Assembly: GCA_008921705.1 (NCBI GenBank)
Contig: VFFE01007258.1
Location: forward strand, 1,914,968-1,978,967
Direction: 5' to 3'
DNA: 64,000 nt
Source: Burhinus oedicnemus
Lineage: Eukaryota; Chordata; Aves; Charadriiformes; Burhinidae
Below, piece after piece: positions 1 through 13,091 of this stretch (its first letter is position 1; every line of letters begins with the position of its first letter). The translations under genes were made by a program, and so were the position numbers. Under the pieces are notes generated by a model. That model was not told where the DNA came from, searched no databases, and saw only the letters and a program-made list of their open reading frames with translations.

Positions 1-580
1 TCAAGAGGAGTGTGGCAAGCAGGTCACAGGAGGTTATCCTCCCCTTATAATCTGACCTGGTGAGGCCACACCTGGAGTACAGCATCCAGTTCTGGGCTCC
101 CCAGTTCAAGAAGAACAGGGAACTGCTGGAGGGGGTACAGCACAGGGCTACAAAGATGATTAGAGGGCTGGAACATCTTTCTTATGAGGAAAGGCTGAGG
201 GACTTGGGTCTTTTTAGGCTGGAGAAGAGAAGACTGAGAGGGGATCTCATCAATGCTTATAAATACTTAAAGGGAGGGTGCCGGGAGGATGGCACCAGTC
301 TTTTTGCAGTGGTGCCCAGGGATAGGACAAGAGGTAATGGGTACAAACTTGAACGTAGGAAGTTCCATCTAAACATGAGGACGAACTTCTTTCCTTTGAG
401 GGTGGCAGAGCACTGGAACAGGCTGCCCAGAGAGGTGGTGGAGTCTCCTTCTCTGGAGACATTCCAAACCCACCTGGGCACCATCCTGTGCAACCTGCTC
501 TAGGTGACCCTGCTCTGTCAGGGGAGGTTGGACTAGACAATCTCCAGAGGGCCCTTCCAACCCCTGTGATTCTGTGATAC
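1..580 (+). mobile_element. CR1 LINE, 3' fragment of ORF2 plus 3' UTR
   Basis: The plus strand encodes the C-terminal end of a CR1 non-LTR reverse transcriptase. From about position 54 to the stop at 501-503 it reads with family hallmarks such as [49 protein letters not shown] and [10 protein letters not shown]. It ends in the usual NLL stop and a short 3' UTR finishing in an ATTCTGTGAT tail, typical of CR1. The reading frame has an in-frame TAA at 48-50 just upstream of the VRPHLEY motif, so this copy is dead. CR1 copies are normally 5'-truncated; this one may continue left of the window, so its true 5' end is unknown. It lies in the sense opposite to the host gene, within intron 1. Confidence 0.93.
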
Positions 581-2040
581 ACTGCATTAGTGTCTCCAAG
601 AATGTTTAACTAAGACTTTCAGCAACTCAGTTGGTACGATCTTCGTTTTAGCGAACTAAAGGGGTTGGGTTTTAGCATCTGATAGAATAACTTACAATAA
701 CCAGTATGTATTGAAATCTCACTTCATGCTTTTCCCTGGCTTGATAAGGTTTTCAAAGGAGTATATACCAAAGAACTAAAGGGGAGGGGAAACAACACTT
801 GATAAAAAAACAAAACAAAACCAACTTTCTGTACTCCCTTCCAGACCTAAATCAAGACAGGAGGAGCCAGGACATCCCCACTTTAGAGTTTCCTTAACTA
901 GGACTAAGATAGATGCCAGGAAAGGAGAAGTAAGTGTGAAATCTGGCTCTGGAGATAACACAAGAAGCCTATCCCACCTTTCTGAATACTCTGACATCCC
1001 TTAAGCAGTTCTTGAACCCCCAAATAAAAGATGAAGACACTTCATCAACCCTTTTATGACCACTGTGGCATTTGTTGCCCTCTCACATCACTAATCATGG
1101 GAGTTTCCCAAACTGGGAGGAACAATGAGCATGTTTTGAGAGTTCATTAGATCATAATCTAATCATAAATATATAAAAGGAAACTGCTTAAAATATTCCT
1201 GCTGATGGGAAAGTCTTTTTAAATAATCTCCAAAGGAAATTTACTATTTTAGAGACCATGTGTCCTTTCCTCCCTGTGCACTCTGGGGAAATACTAACCC
1301 ATTTCTAGATGTTTCCATTAAAACAAACAATAAGGGATCGATGGGTAAATGGGCATGAGAGTCGCAGGCTTCATACTATCAGCTCCGCTTGAAAGGCCTA
1401 TGTTATAATATACCTATACAGAATTTACATTGGTTCCATTACAAAAAAAGGAAGTAAACTATCAAGACTTCAGTCTGAAGTTACATCAGATGAGTTCATA
1501 CCTTACTACTGACAGCTAAGCTGATATAAACCACACGTAAGCTCTTACAAGAATCAAAAAATACAATTGGGTCCACTTACTTACTTGGTAATTAAACTTC
1601 AGTTATGCTAATATTTCATAAAGACTGAAGCTCTTACACTGTCATTTCTGGTTTCTTTCATCTGAGAAAAGAGAAACTGTCAGGAAATCGATAGTACTCT
1701 CGCATAACATTGTAAAGCACCAACTCAGAACCATCCTGCCCAATAACAATCAGGAATGTTATTGATTAAAAATTTAACAGTGAATATATAGACTCTGATT
1801 TTTCCATCTGTATTTCATGATGCAGTTTTCAATAGATGCTCTGCATGTGGTTATAACAGTAACCACTGGAACTGAGGTTCAGTACAATTAAATGTACACT
1901 GCAATGCTAAGTAACTACCTCAATGAATCAAAGACAAAATAAGCTTCAATGACAATATAGATATCCAAATGCAAATAAAATTATCTTCTGATCCACAAAT
2001 CTTTGTTGGTGAAACTTCAAGGAGCTAAGAACATATGTGT
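581..2040. other. Intron 1 stretch, nothing recognised
   Basis: AT-rich unique-looking sequence with frequent stops in all frames. I see no exon, RNA gene or recognisable repeat family. Confidence 0.6.
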
Positions 2041-2135
2041 CACTGGCTCTGATTGGCCTTAGGCAAATCTCTTAACATTGGACTTACTTCTTTATTGGAA
2101 AGTTGAGGATAATAAAATTACCTTTATATGCCATT
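2041..2135 (-). mobile_element. MIR-like SINE relic
   Basis: The plus strand shows the reverse complement of the MIR core: GGCCTTAGGCAAATCTCTTAAC at about 2054-2075, followed by a degraded 'TCTTTATTGGAAAGTTGAGG' and then ATAATAAAATTACC. This matches the MIR order (GACCTTGGGCAAGTCACTTAAC, a pyrimidine-rich stretch, GGGGATAATAATAGTACC) remembered from the family. The element is heavily mutated, as expected for an amniote-age SINE. A RepeatMasker run would settle it. Confidence 0.6.
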
Positions 2136-5100
2136 ATGAAAATTAATGTCACCAAAGTACAATATAATAACCAACTGGCATCATAAATCTCTGATTTATT
2201 TGCCATTTCTTTTCTAATTAATATTTTGGTCTTTTTTTTTATCATGTGTTTCCTGAAGGTGGCAGCAATATTCAAGAGTTGCGTGGATGTCTGACTTTTG
2301 AACCTATTGACCTGGAACACAGCATTTCTTTCAATGTAAATGTATTTGTATTTATGGCTATTTATAATATGCTAAAATCAAACTTTGATGGCATAGACAT
2401 TGTAGTTGTGGATATATGATGTACAGTATCACCACAGAATATGAAGAAAATGTGTTGACTCAGGGTTATGGGATTGCTTCTTCTTTTGTCTAGTAAAAAT
2501 TCAGAAGCTAAAGAAATATTCCTAAAGTATTACATATTTTTAATTAACATTTTACTGTTGCTTGCAGTTAAAGTTATCCATTTCATTGACTTCAGTGAAG
2601 TCTGGATCATGTACATTTTCTGAAGTGAACTGTTAGCTAATTTGTGGGCACTACATTAGCACTTCAAAACACTACAAATGTTATCTGTGATCACTGGGGG
2701 AAGATTATAGCCTGTCTATAGGGTTCCTTTCAGTTCCGCTCCTCCATTTGATCTTAATCATTTATAATCACTGCTAGAGTCACTCAGGCCAACTGTATCT
2801 CACACCAGCATTGCAGGTTTTTAATTCAAAAACATCTTTAACGCTGCTTCCCCACTTCTCCTTTTGCCTTAGACTCAATACACTTTGCATTAATCGTGAA
2901 AAGTTTTTGCTACTGAGGCAAGGCAATTACATCAGCATTAGAAATAGGAAACAATTTAGAGAACTCTCTTCTCCTTTCATTTTGCAAGCAGTTGCCTGGT
3001 CAGGGACTTGCAGAACCCAGCTGCAATCTGAGTGGAGAATCATGGAAGCCAGCAAAGGCATCTCTGCATCAAGGCTCTCCTCTTCTTCGTCTTTCACCCC
3101 AGGACTGCATACAGTGAGGTGACTCTCATGCCTGCACTTCTTCTGTCAGCTCCAGGTCTGCTCTCACAAAGCATCCAGGACAGGGGCCCAGGTTCTGGCA
3201 CTGCTGTCCCAGAAAGGCCACTTTTGAGGAAAGGAATTGCATAGCTGCCAAAGGAGGTGCAAAATGGAGGCAGAGGCTTCCCTGTGAGTCTTCGCTGGTT
3301 CAAACGGACTTCCCAAATCCTCTTATACTTTCAGAGCTGAATGTCTCATCCTGAGAGAAAAGCGAGGAAGAAACTGCATTTGTTTTAAATGTAATCTCCC
3401 CACCTAAATGTGCATGGAACACAAAAGCTACAATTTTAAATTGTGCTAACAGAGTTTATTATGCTGTGCTTTCTAAGGAGTCTGCTCAGCAAACCTGGTG
3501 GCCTTTTCTGTAGTTGTACATGAGGATTGCTGTGCCTTAGAATTGTCCATCTGTCTTCTTGTCCTCCCCAATTACTGTCTGTGCTACTTTCCAAACTGGT
3601 ACTTCGATATCCTGCAGTTGAATATTTTTATAATTGCTTGATTTTATGTTCATCTTTTGTACGGTATCACTGAAGTAACTTCCTTCAGATTTCCTCCCAA
3701 GATTAGCATAATTTCTGCACCCGTCACACTGACATTTCAGAATCCATTCATCAGCTCTTCTGAGTTGCTGGTATGATATTCTGTTGCAGACACTGGCTGC
3801 TATTCCTATTTGTCTTAGGTCATTGCTATCACTTCCTTTATTATACCATCTGTACTATAAAGCCTGTATAAGTGCTTTTCTGTTGAGGCACCACACCTTC
3901 TCTGTCCTCTGTTTTCCAGATGTCTTCTGAAAATTGTATCTGTCCAGATAAACTACAGCTCTCCTCACCCAATGGCTTATGCTGTTATCATTCTGAATCC
4001 CACTGTCAAACACAATACAGTTTCCTCCCTGCACCGTCACACCAAGTGCTTTCTGTAATCTTAATATTTGCAGGGAGTCAAATACTTGAGACATTTGCTA
4101 CGCAAGCTGTTGTTTTATATTCTTTTGTTAATATAAGTTATAGTCTTGTTTTTAAGCATTTCATCTAGAAGTACAGATAATCTAGCCAGATATGACGCAC
4201 AGAAGACTTTGCTCTCTTCATTTTTGGAATGCTATAAAATGCTTGAGAAGTAAGCAAATTGTGCTCTTTGCTACTCATTTGAAGCTATACTCTTTTGTAA
4301 GACTTGCCTAGGAGGACAGAATTTGGCCCGTACCTTGCCATGCTTTATTCCTCTGTGTACTTTCAGCAACATGTGTGCTTTGTTTTTCAAATATTTTGTG
4401 TCCTAGCAAACTGTGACCTCCTCAAACATCAAAGTGATGTTTTAAAGAAATAGTGAAAACATTGCTTGGTAACAACACTGTTTATTAAAATTCCAGAAAG
4501 CACTTTTTAAACTTTTTCTTTTATTTCAGTTAGATAATGTCTGGGATCCTAACATAATTTTACATCTGAGAAAAGTTTTTGGAGCTTCTCTGAACAAATG
4601 CTGTGTCTGGAGTAAAGAAAGATGGATGAAGAAAAACACGAGTCCTGAATGTTTTCACACCAAAAAAATGTTCTTTTAATGAAAACTGATTAAGATTGTT
4701 GTGTAACAGAATCTGGTGTGCAACGGAATCTCACTGCTAACACACAGACATCCCTTAGGATAATGAATCTCATTTCTTTGGAGAAGAAAAAAAGTACATG
4801 TTATGGTTTTGTATTATTGAAGTCAATATGCCACCATCATCTCTGGTATAATTCCAGTGAATTTTAGTGTGAAGAATGAATTTGATTCCATAAGTCTGCA
4901 AAAACATTTCTCTGACATGAATAATAATCTCTAAGTAACAAACAGAATACTTAATAATTTCATTGACATTTATTTTGGTGCTCTCATGGTGTGAGTAAAA
5001 TTCCAATAGAGACATGGTTTTATCAGTCAAACTCATTTCAGCGAGGAATAAGACAAATACTTCTTTATCTTGATACACCTCCACAGTAACTGTTACAAAT

Positions 5101-5799
5101 TTTGTAATGCATATTTTATCCCAGACTAAATCATTGTCCCCAAAAGATATTGGCAAGTAAATAAAAGATTAGCCATATATTACTTTATTTTAATATTTTG
5201 AGAAAAAAAGTAATTTTCCAGAATGCCATATGGCTTGCAGCAAAATGAAGAAATCTGTCCACAGATGAGGCATAACAGAAATTACTAGGGCTCTCTGCCA
5301 GTGCTTTAGGATGCAGAAGTGCAACGCTATGTTCAGTTGGACAGGTCTGTCCTCCTACCAACCAGAACTTTGAATGTTACAGCCTGTTTGACATGAAATG
5401 TCCTGATTTTTTTAATCTCTATCTGTAAACTTGGAAGAAAATTGGACAGCCTGCAAAATATTTTTCCCCCTTCTTCTTCAGTTCAGAAAACTCATCTCTT
5501 CAAATCTTTTTTAAGGGGACCACCTCCTCCAACCAGGCAGTTGTACTTATGCATACCTATTTGGGGAAACTACTGGAAAAAACATACACCGACTCCCTGT
5601 TCTCCTGGGTCAAAAGTTTATTTAAATCCATAAGGTGGGACTTGAGTCCCTTGATTCAGACAGTACCTTTTTTCCAGACTTGTGAGTGGTCTTGTTTACT
5701 GCACCAGACCTGCAGTGGAGAAGTCAGTGCTGCTGAGGGGGAAAAGGGCTGTGGTTCTGCGGTGGGAGAAGTCAGCTAATGATGAGGGTCAGGAGTGTA
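2136..5799. other. Intron 1 stretch, no supported gene
   Basis: AT-rich intronic DNA. The longest open frame is a 128-codon minus-strand run at 4770-5156. It opens on TTG rather than ATG, resembles no family I know, and is of a length that can occur by chance in 64 kb. No repeat family was recognised. Confidence 0.55.
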
Positions 5800-5880
5800 A
5801 TCTTCAGTCCTTTCACATAATGAATATCTCATCTGTAAAATGGGGTTTGTGAACTTGTAATGACTTGATTGAAGACTGAT
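5800..5880 (-). mobile_element. Short MIR-like relic
   Basis: The plus strand has a pyrimidine-rich lead and then ATCTCATCTGTAAAATGGGG (5826-5845), the best-preserved part of the MIR core in reverse orientation. The flanks have decayed beyond confident alignment, so only the core is supported. Confidence 0.5.
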
Positions 5881-7222
5881 TATTCTGCTTGGAATCCTTG
5901 GAGTGCTCCTGTAGCAATGCAAAGTATGCTAATAATGTGTTAATTACTATTTTAAAGTCTGTTTCCCTTTTGGCACACTCTTTCTGCTTAACTCGGGTTC
6001 CTGGACTTGCACTGGAGAAGAATGCGATAGCTGAAGGGAAGAATCCATGTGGTTTTAGACTCTAAGCTGGTGTATGTTAATTACCTTGATTTATGCCGAT
6101 GGATCTATGTTAAATTACACCAGTGGAAGATTCAAAAGCAATTTTAAGGAGGGTATACTCACAGCTGAGTATTTCTTGGCAAAGTTCTCAAAAAACTTTA
6201 AAAATACATTCCTGCTTAGTTTTCAGCATAACTTTGCTAGCTACTCTGATGCTTTATAGGGTTTATAGCCCTAAATAAGTGTAATGCCATTGTGTTTCAT
6301 ACTCTTTATTTTAATGCTTATGCACCATATGGTATTGATGTCTATTATATTGCATATAACTCAATACAATGAACATAGCATTACAAAACAGAGTTGCTGC
6401 ATTTTTTTTATTACAGGTAGGTTACCTACTGTGATGAAAATAATATAAAAATATAAGGAAATTATTATTCCCTTTCTTCCTACTTTTTATTCAAGAAATA
6501 ACCCATGGTAAATTAGGTGCAATTTTCATGAAATTTTATACAAACATAGATCTTGGTATAAAACAGTAAATAAGCGCTGCTAGAATTTTATGGTTTTTAC
6601 ACCTGATTTTTAAAATTAGCTTATGTTTGTAATGCTTTACCTCAGAGGTTACTTGAAGATCAGTCCTGAGGGTTATTGCACATTCTCAGTTGTTTCTGAA
6701 GGCAATGGATGCCAAGAATCTCACTTTGCAGAACTGAACCATTTATTGTTTCTCTTATTTACCCATATGTAGAATGTTTTGCATTTTAACCAGGACACTC
6801 CAATTCCTGTCCATCAGACACTGAAATACTTAGCTAAGCTTACTGAGATGAGCTGTCCGTTGCAGATGACTGTGGTTACTTACAGAAATACACTGCATGG
6901 CTCTCATTTGGTGGACTTGATTCCAAAATGGGACCTGATATCCAAAAGGGACCATTGAAATAGCATTTTTTAGGCAGTGCATGGGAAGGTGGAGTGTCCC
7001 AAGGCCTTCAGCTCATTCTTACTAGTTTTTTTACCTTCCCCCAACATACTGAACAAGGAAGACGCAGGTAGAAAATAGAAAATGAGAGGCTGTCCCTCAA
7101 ATCCTGCTTTGGAGCTTGGGCACCTTATTCAAGACTGCAGGTATGTGCCTCTCTCTGTGTTTGGTATCTGGAGTCCATATTCTTTCCTGAGAGTAAGTCC
7201 CCATCAAAGCTGCTTGAATAAG
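5881..7222. other. Intron 1 stretch, nothing recognised
   Basis: Very AT-rich, with multiple short TATA/AATAAA-like strings that have no surrounding gene context. No repeat or exon was recognised. Confidence 0.55.
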
Positions 7223-7227
7223 CTAGC
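7223..7227. repeat. Left target-site duplication of the solo LTR
   Basis: CTAGC directly precedes the LTR 5' TG. It pairs with CTAGG at 7748-7752, matching at 4 of 5 bases. A 5-bp duplication is usual for this type of avian ERV insertion. Confidence 0.6.
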
Positions 7228-7747
7228 TGCCCTGGTTTCAGCTGGGATAGAGTTAATTTTCTTCCTAGTAGCTGCTGTGTTTTGGATTTAGTATGAAAAT
7301 AATGTTGATAACACATATTGTTTTAGTTGTTGCTAAGTAATGTTAACATTAGTCAAGGACTTTTTCAGCTTCCCATAGAAGCTAAGAGGGAGCATAGACA
7401 GGACAAGTTGGCCAAAGGAATATTCCATACCATAGATATCATGCTCAGTATATAAATGGGGGTTGGCGGGGGGTCAGGAGTCTGCAATCTCCACTCAGGA
7501 TAGGCTGGGCAATCAATCATCAGGTGGAGAGAGCAACTTGTGTTGCATCTCTTTTGTTTTGTATGTTCTTTTACCATTATTATTATTTTTCTCTTCCATT
7601 ATTGTTCTATTTAACTGTCTTTATCTCAACTCATGAGGTTTTTTTTCCTCTCCTTTTCTACCTCTTCTCCCAACCCTACTGGCGGGGTGGGGGGAGTAAG
7701 CGATCAGCTGTGTGGTCCTAGTTGCCAGCTGGGATTAAACCACAACA
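7228..7747 (+). mobile_element. Solo LTR of an avian ERVL-type endogenous retrovirus
   Basis: This 520-bp block starts TGCCCTGGTTTCAGCTGGGA and ends GATTAAACCACAACA, the terminal signatures (TG...CA) of a widespread avian LTR family that I recall beginning TGTCCTGGTTTCAGCTGGG and ending in AAACCACGACA. Internal family landmarks appear in order: a GTTGATAACACA segment, the ACTTTTTCAGCTTCCCAT block, ATTCCATACCAT, a TATATAAA box at 7449-7456, the T-rich and ATT-rich U5, and a GGGG-rich segment before the end. No gag, pol or env sequence adjoins it, so it is a solo LTR left by recombination between two LTRs. Near-matching 5-bp duplications flank it. The U3 appears shortened relative to full members of the family. 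Confidence 0.85.
7449..7456 (+). promoter_or_regulatory. TATA box inside the solo LTR
   Basis: TATATAAA sits at the expected U3/R position of this LTR family. If active, transcription would run rightward, antisense to the host gene. Activity is not shown by the sequence. Confidence 0.5.
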
Positions 7748-7752
7748 CTAGG
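7748..7752. repeat. Right target-site duplication of the solo LTR
   Basis: CTAGG immediately follows the LTR 3' CA and differs from CTAGC on the left by the last base. It marks the right insertion boundary. Confidence 0.6.
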
Positions 7753-9254
7753 CAAAGCTCCTGGTGTCTTTTCAGAGTGTGCCCTAGCTCTCTGAGGAGA
7801 GATTAGCAGTGGCAGATCTGCATATTAGGCATTCACCGGCCTGAGGGACCCCAAACCTTCCTCTGTCAGGAAAGTCCCTATCAGCAGCCTGTAATGTTAG
7901 CGTCACAGGGAGGGGAAGGAAGTTTCCCCAAATCAATGCTAAATCCCTATAGCTGAAAAGCACATACAGGGATAGAGCTTGACTGTAGCATTGTGGTTGA
8001 GTACTGATGTGGAAGCATTGGTATTTTTCCTTTCATTACTCTTAAGTCCAGTGACCGTTTAATATAAAACGCATGCTCAGTCCTGGCAGTAGAGATAGTC
8101 CTATCATCTCACTCCTACCCAAGTGTCCTAGTGGCTCTGCAGAGCCAAGCTCCCCCTTGTTGGCTTTCCCTCCCTCTTTGGCAGATCCTGACCTGCTTCG
8201 CAAATACTCAGCAGGAGAAGAGCAAAGTCCTGCTCAGCCTAGCTTACTCCTCACCAACTATAAAACTCTCCTAGGAGCGAGTTTGTGTTGAATTCCCAGT
8301 TTCTAGGGCTGAACTAGACAGCACCAGTGAGCACTGTGAGACTGAAGCAGGAAGAGGTCTGCAGGCATTTGGGGATCTTCAGAGCCAAACAGGAGGCTGC
8401 ATCCTAATTTTAAGTTTGGGCTATGAAGATTACCAAGTCCTGTTTATACCAGAGTTCCTTCCGAGTCTGGTCCTAAATGTTTTCCTTTTTCCACATGGCC
8501 CTCTTTCTCTGCTTAATTCTCTCTAGGTCAATGACAATTCTTATATCAATTTCTGATACCTATGATAACATAAAAGGATAGGATGTAGAAGATGTGTTGT
8601 ATCTTTATATAAGCATAATACTTTTTTTCAAATTGTCACTTATTTTGTATAAAGGTAAGGCTTTTTATCAGACAGATGGTGTAGCAAATTACAACCTACA
8701 TGGGGTACAGAAGGGAGTGAAAGGCAATCTGGATCAAATGTACAAGGAACTGCTTATATATGCTGTATTTTAGAAGTTTTATCTGAAAGAGAGGAAGCCT
8801 GTAGGAAAATTTCAGCCAGCCTTCTACATCATCTGTCTGTCAAAGATTATTTGTATGTTGTTTAATAAGTTAAAAGAACCTGTCATCTCCTAACACTATA
8901 TATTGCTTGTATCAGAGCACCAAAGCCTTGGCTCATAATAAGCTATGCAGATAAATTTGTCCTGGATAATTTTTCCAATATCAATAACACTAACTTTGCC
9001 TTAACACTCTTAACTATTTAACAGCAACATAAGACCAATGGAGCTACTTCACCTGAATCCTCCTTCTCGTCACTTTTATACTAGTGTAACTCAACTATCA
9101 GAAAGAAATCACATTATCTACCCTAACATTAGTCATGCTTGGTGCTATAAAAGCATGTGGTGCAGGTCCAATGGAAGGAGGTCCAGGCTGACACTCCCTG
9201 CAATCATTACTATTCAGCCTGCTGCAACTGTGACCCCCCTGGAATTTTAAACAG
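7753..9254. other. Intron 1 stretch, nothing recognised
   Basis: No exon, repeat family or RNA gene recognised. Open frames are under 75 codons. Confidence 0.55.
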
Positions 9255-9400
9255 ACACACTGCAGCAGCTCATTGGGAACAAGTGAAGCTGTTCAAGTGC
9301 TGATTATTCCAGCAGAGCCTCAGCAAATTAATTAATAATTAGGTGTGAAATTAATGTACACCTTCTGTTTTCCCTAGTACTTTTCCCATGTTGCTAATTT
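9255..9400. other. Possible conserved non-coding element
   Basis: A compact block holds homeodomain-type AT cores (CAAATTAATTAATAATTAGG around 9323-9342) beside CAGCAGCTCATTGGGAACAA (about 9263-9282). Such mixed-motif, repeat-free blocks are common in developmental enhancers lying in large first introns. This is inference from composition only. Confidence 0.25.
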
Positions 9401-12400
9401 GCTTCTGCACCACCAAGGGACAAAGTAGATTTAAAGAACATATGTGGGAATGAGCTAAAAGTCTCCCCAGGTAAACCTTGTTATGTTTGTTAGCTTTTTT
9501 TAGTATTGTGTAGAGCTTTGTCTTAACTCCATAAAACATCTGACTCCTTAAATCCTAAATATTTAGTACCTGATTAAATAAGACTTAATTTGCTGATGAG
9601 AAAGAGAAAATAGTGCTTTGTCTTCATGTTATATTATAGTATATAGATATACAGCATATTATTTCATTGTGTCTTATCCTGCATGTTTGCATTTCAAATG
9701 TGTTGTTTGAGGATGTTTATATAGGATATACTAACTGAAAACAGTGTGAGTTGATGTTAGGGCTGCAGTATTGTCTATAATATACACAATTGGAGGAATT
9801 TTATATGTTTCTGTATGTTAAGCAGAAGGTTTTACTCAGAGGGAGCGTTTTGTGAATCCTTGCAATGAGAAATACATAAATGAAGTTGAGTGGATCTGAT
9901 GGCCTCTATATGAGCACTTAATGATAGACTGCACCAAAATGCAGCATGAATATTACAGACATTTCAGTGAAATGATAGCTTTGGCTGTCACCTGCAATAT
10001 AGGGTGTGGGAGATCTCTTGGAAATCTGAGGCGACACAAGCTGAAATTCGAATCTCTGTCCCTCTTGAAAAGTGAGGTTAGGGACTTCTTGCTCTAACTG
10101 GCCATCTCTGGGCCCGTTACTATGTGTAAGGCTATAGGGTATGCCTAGTCTTTGTCTCGCTGTTAACTCAGACTGTGACTTTTGTTTTCTGTAGTCTTAC
10201 TGACTTTTTTTGATCACTCCAGGCTACTAGACAGGGATGAACGTATCTGTAGCACAAGGGAAATTATGTAAGTGTGGAAACTTCCATAAGAGTAGGTAAA
10301 AGCAAATCTCTAATATGACCAGAGTTTAAGAAGTGTCCATTACTGTAGGAGCAACACATGGCACATAAGAAGATGAAGGGTTCTTTCCCTTTTCATAGAA
10401 CAGAAGAGAATAGGAATTCCTTCCTATATTAGCAGAAGGATGTCCACAGGCCCCTTCCCAGTCTTACCTCTTCCTGAATGTACTTAACCTAGTAGGGAAG
10501 CTTAGCACGTCTTTACGAGATTGCTTTGTTGCTTGCTTTGAATTTGGTGCATTCAGGTATCTCACTTCAGTTCCAGTGAAGAGTACCATTTTGTTCAACG
10601 AGAAACATCAAAAGGTGAAACGACTTTTTACACACTCTGGCAGGCTTTGAAGTAGCTCATTTATAATGTAGATAGTTTCCCAAACTGTTCTTATTGCATA
10701 TGCTAAGCAAATAATCTGAACAAAATCGAGCTAACCCATCTTGTTCAGATTAGCCTTCTTGTCAGCATGTTAGCAAAGGGACTTTTGTGGTCTCCAAGCC
10801 TGTTTATTTTAGTGATGTACCAAAAGGTAGCACTTTCCTTTCTTTGGATGCTATTTACTATCAAAAGATCTAGGAATAATCTGAAAGGTAAATAGTTAGG
10901 GTACTTGTAAACTGTAGTAGGAATATATGCCAACATTTAGGTTTACAAAGGGTAGTATTTGCATATAAATCCAAAGAACAGTTTATGTAAAGACTTTTAA
11001 AAGGCTGATTCATCAAAAATCAGTTACAAAAATACATTAGGATTAAATAGAATCTAAATGTTATGGCTGGAGTTAAGTGGCTTGATTATACTTTTAAATG
11101 TCTGGCACTGTTTTTCCACAGTCCTAATAAACTGAATTTCTATTTGTTCCAAAAATTGTTTCTGCTGTTTATCCTGTTTGAATAAATATTTGTGCTTGGA
11201 CTGGACTGGCTGGCAGGGGAGAGAGGCAAAACCCTTCCACTGTAGCCACTGCTGGTGAAAGCCTGAGCAGCATCCACCACCTGGCACGTGCCCGGATAAG
11301 GGACTGTCCCCTCAGCAGTAGCTAGAGAGTTGGTCTGTGACTGCTAAGGCTCACCACCCCCCAGGAAGACAAGTTTTAAGGCTATCTCTGTGCAGTCTTA
11401 GGTTAAAACATTGTTAATGCAAGCTTATGGATGTCACCAGTTTTCTGATGTGGATGTTGTGTTTCTTCCCATCTCTTCTCGTAATCCCTTTCTAAGGCCA
11501 ACCATTCTGCTTCATCCGTGCAGGTGGAATCTCCTGAGTAAAATACAACCATTTATTCCATGCTCATATTTAATCATCTTTCCTGATTATAGATCCTTCA
11601 CTTCAACCAGAAAGTTTTTTCTGAGCAAAAACCTTCTCTTCAGTGTTAACATCAGTATGTACATGTATACCTATGGCTGTGTAGAATAGTTGTTCATAAT
11701 TATAACAGTATTTCCCGACTTCCCCAAACTAACGAAATTGGCCTTCATTAATAACTTGGGTCACTTTCTGCTTTTCACTTTCTGTTTGATTGATTTGCTT
11801 GGTTTAGGAATGGAAACTGTCCCTCTGTTAGCTTTGTCTCCCATCTAATATAATAGGTAGGTAGACAGATACATCTTGGAAAAAGAAATTGAACTTAAAC
11901 CTCTGTATCCCACTGAAGAGGAAGAATAGATATTACTGAACTAGCTGGAAGTGCTTATAGTCTGTGGTTGCTCTGTGCCTTCAATAGTACGATATGTTTG
12001 AGGGCCTGTGGCATGTCATATGTGATTTTTCAGTGGCAGAATCAGTTGCAGGCTTGTATCTCCATCTCTGTGAGGCCCAAGCCCTGTGACAGAGAACAAT
12101 ATTAAAATCCCTAAAACTGAACAGGAGGACAGAATGTGACACGCTCCAAATTTTCATTTCTACCACTTGAAGTCGGTGGCATGTGTCGGGGGCAAACAAA
12201 GCAGCTGGTCTGAGGTGGGACCCTCCTGAGTGGTTGGTTGTGCACTGCTGAGTGTGTCACCCAAGACAGTGACAAAGGGAGGGAGGGGACTGTCCTCCTT
12301 TTGGCTGCCCACTGGGTGCATACCGCTTGCCACTGCACCAGTTCTCATTCTTTATGTTCTGATTCAGTATTGCATCTGATTACACCAGATTCAGGAATAC

Positions 12401-13089
12401 ATCTCTCTCTGACACCTAGCGGTTACTGCTTTCAGTGTTAGGATGAGAAAAAGAACGAAATGTTACTATCTACTGAAAAAGAGCAAACATGAGAATGTAT
12501 CTTTCTTCCCCCCTCATTTATTATGTCATATATATTTCCCAGTCTTTCCAGTCTCTGTGTACTTCAGAGAAGCTTTGGGTTCTTAACAGCCTTGAAGTTC
12601 ACAGTATTATAGCACGTGCTACTATAGTAGCAGAATGCAAGACACTGAATTTTATATACCTGTGATTTGCGTTATTTTTTTTTTCCTCATAATGAGCCTA
12701 CTTCCTTCCCCTTGCCACCAAAGCAAAGCCTTTCCTCTTTGTCTCCTCTGCTTTTTTTGCTTTCAGTTTTGCTTGAATTTGTAATGGAATAGGAAAGTGG
12801 GAGAGATTCATAAGGTACTTGGAAGATCTTTAATCCCTGCAGCTCTTATTAGAGCTCTGTGGAAGGGCTGCCAGCTGCGTTCTTCATTCCCCTCTGTTGT
12901 GCCAGGCTCTTCTTCCTCCCTTTTCCTTGACCCCGCTTCCCAAGATCCTTCTTCCCTTCCCTATCAGTTTGGAGCTGAGCTCCATCATGTATTGTTACCT
13001 TAGACATGCCTCAGGGGAGAAAGCCACAAAGTTGCTATTCTTCTTTACAAGGCCTGCCTGGCCTCCTCCCTTACTGGTTTTCTGGTTTT

Positions 13090-13091
<2 letters not shown>
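9401..13091. other. Intron 1 stretch, nothing recognised
   Basis: Mixed AT-rich sequence. Slightly GC-richer patches at 11190-11370 and 12150-12340 carry short open frames on the minus strand that resemble no known protein. No repeat family was recognised with confidence. Confidence 0.5.

Noticed and set aside
4770..5156. 128-codon minus-strand frame in AT-rich intron
   Set aside because: It starts with TTG, lacks recognisable domains, and about one frame of this length is expected by chance in a window of this size and composition.
10395..10425. TCATAGAACAGAAGAG as the start of a minus-strand CR1
   Set aside because: The conserved sequence that should follow a CR1 3' tail is absent.
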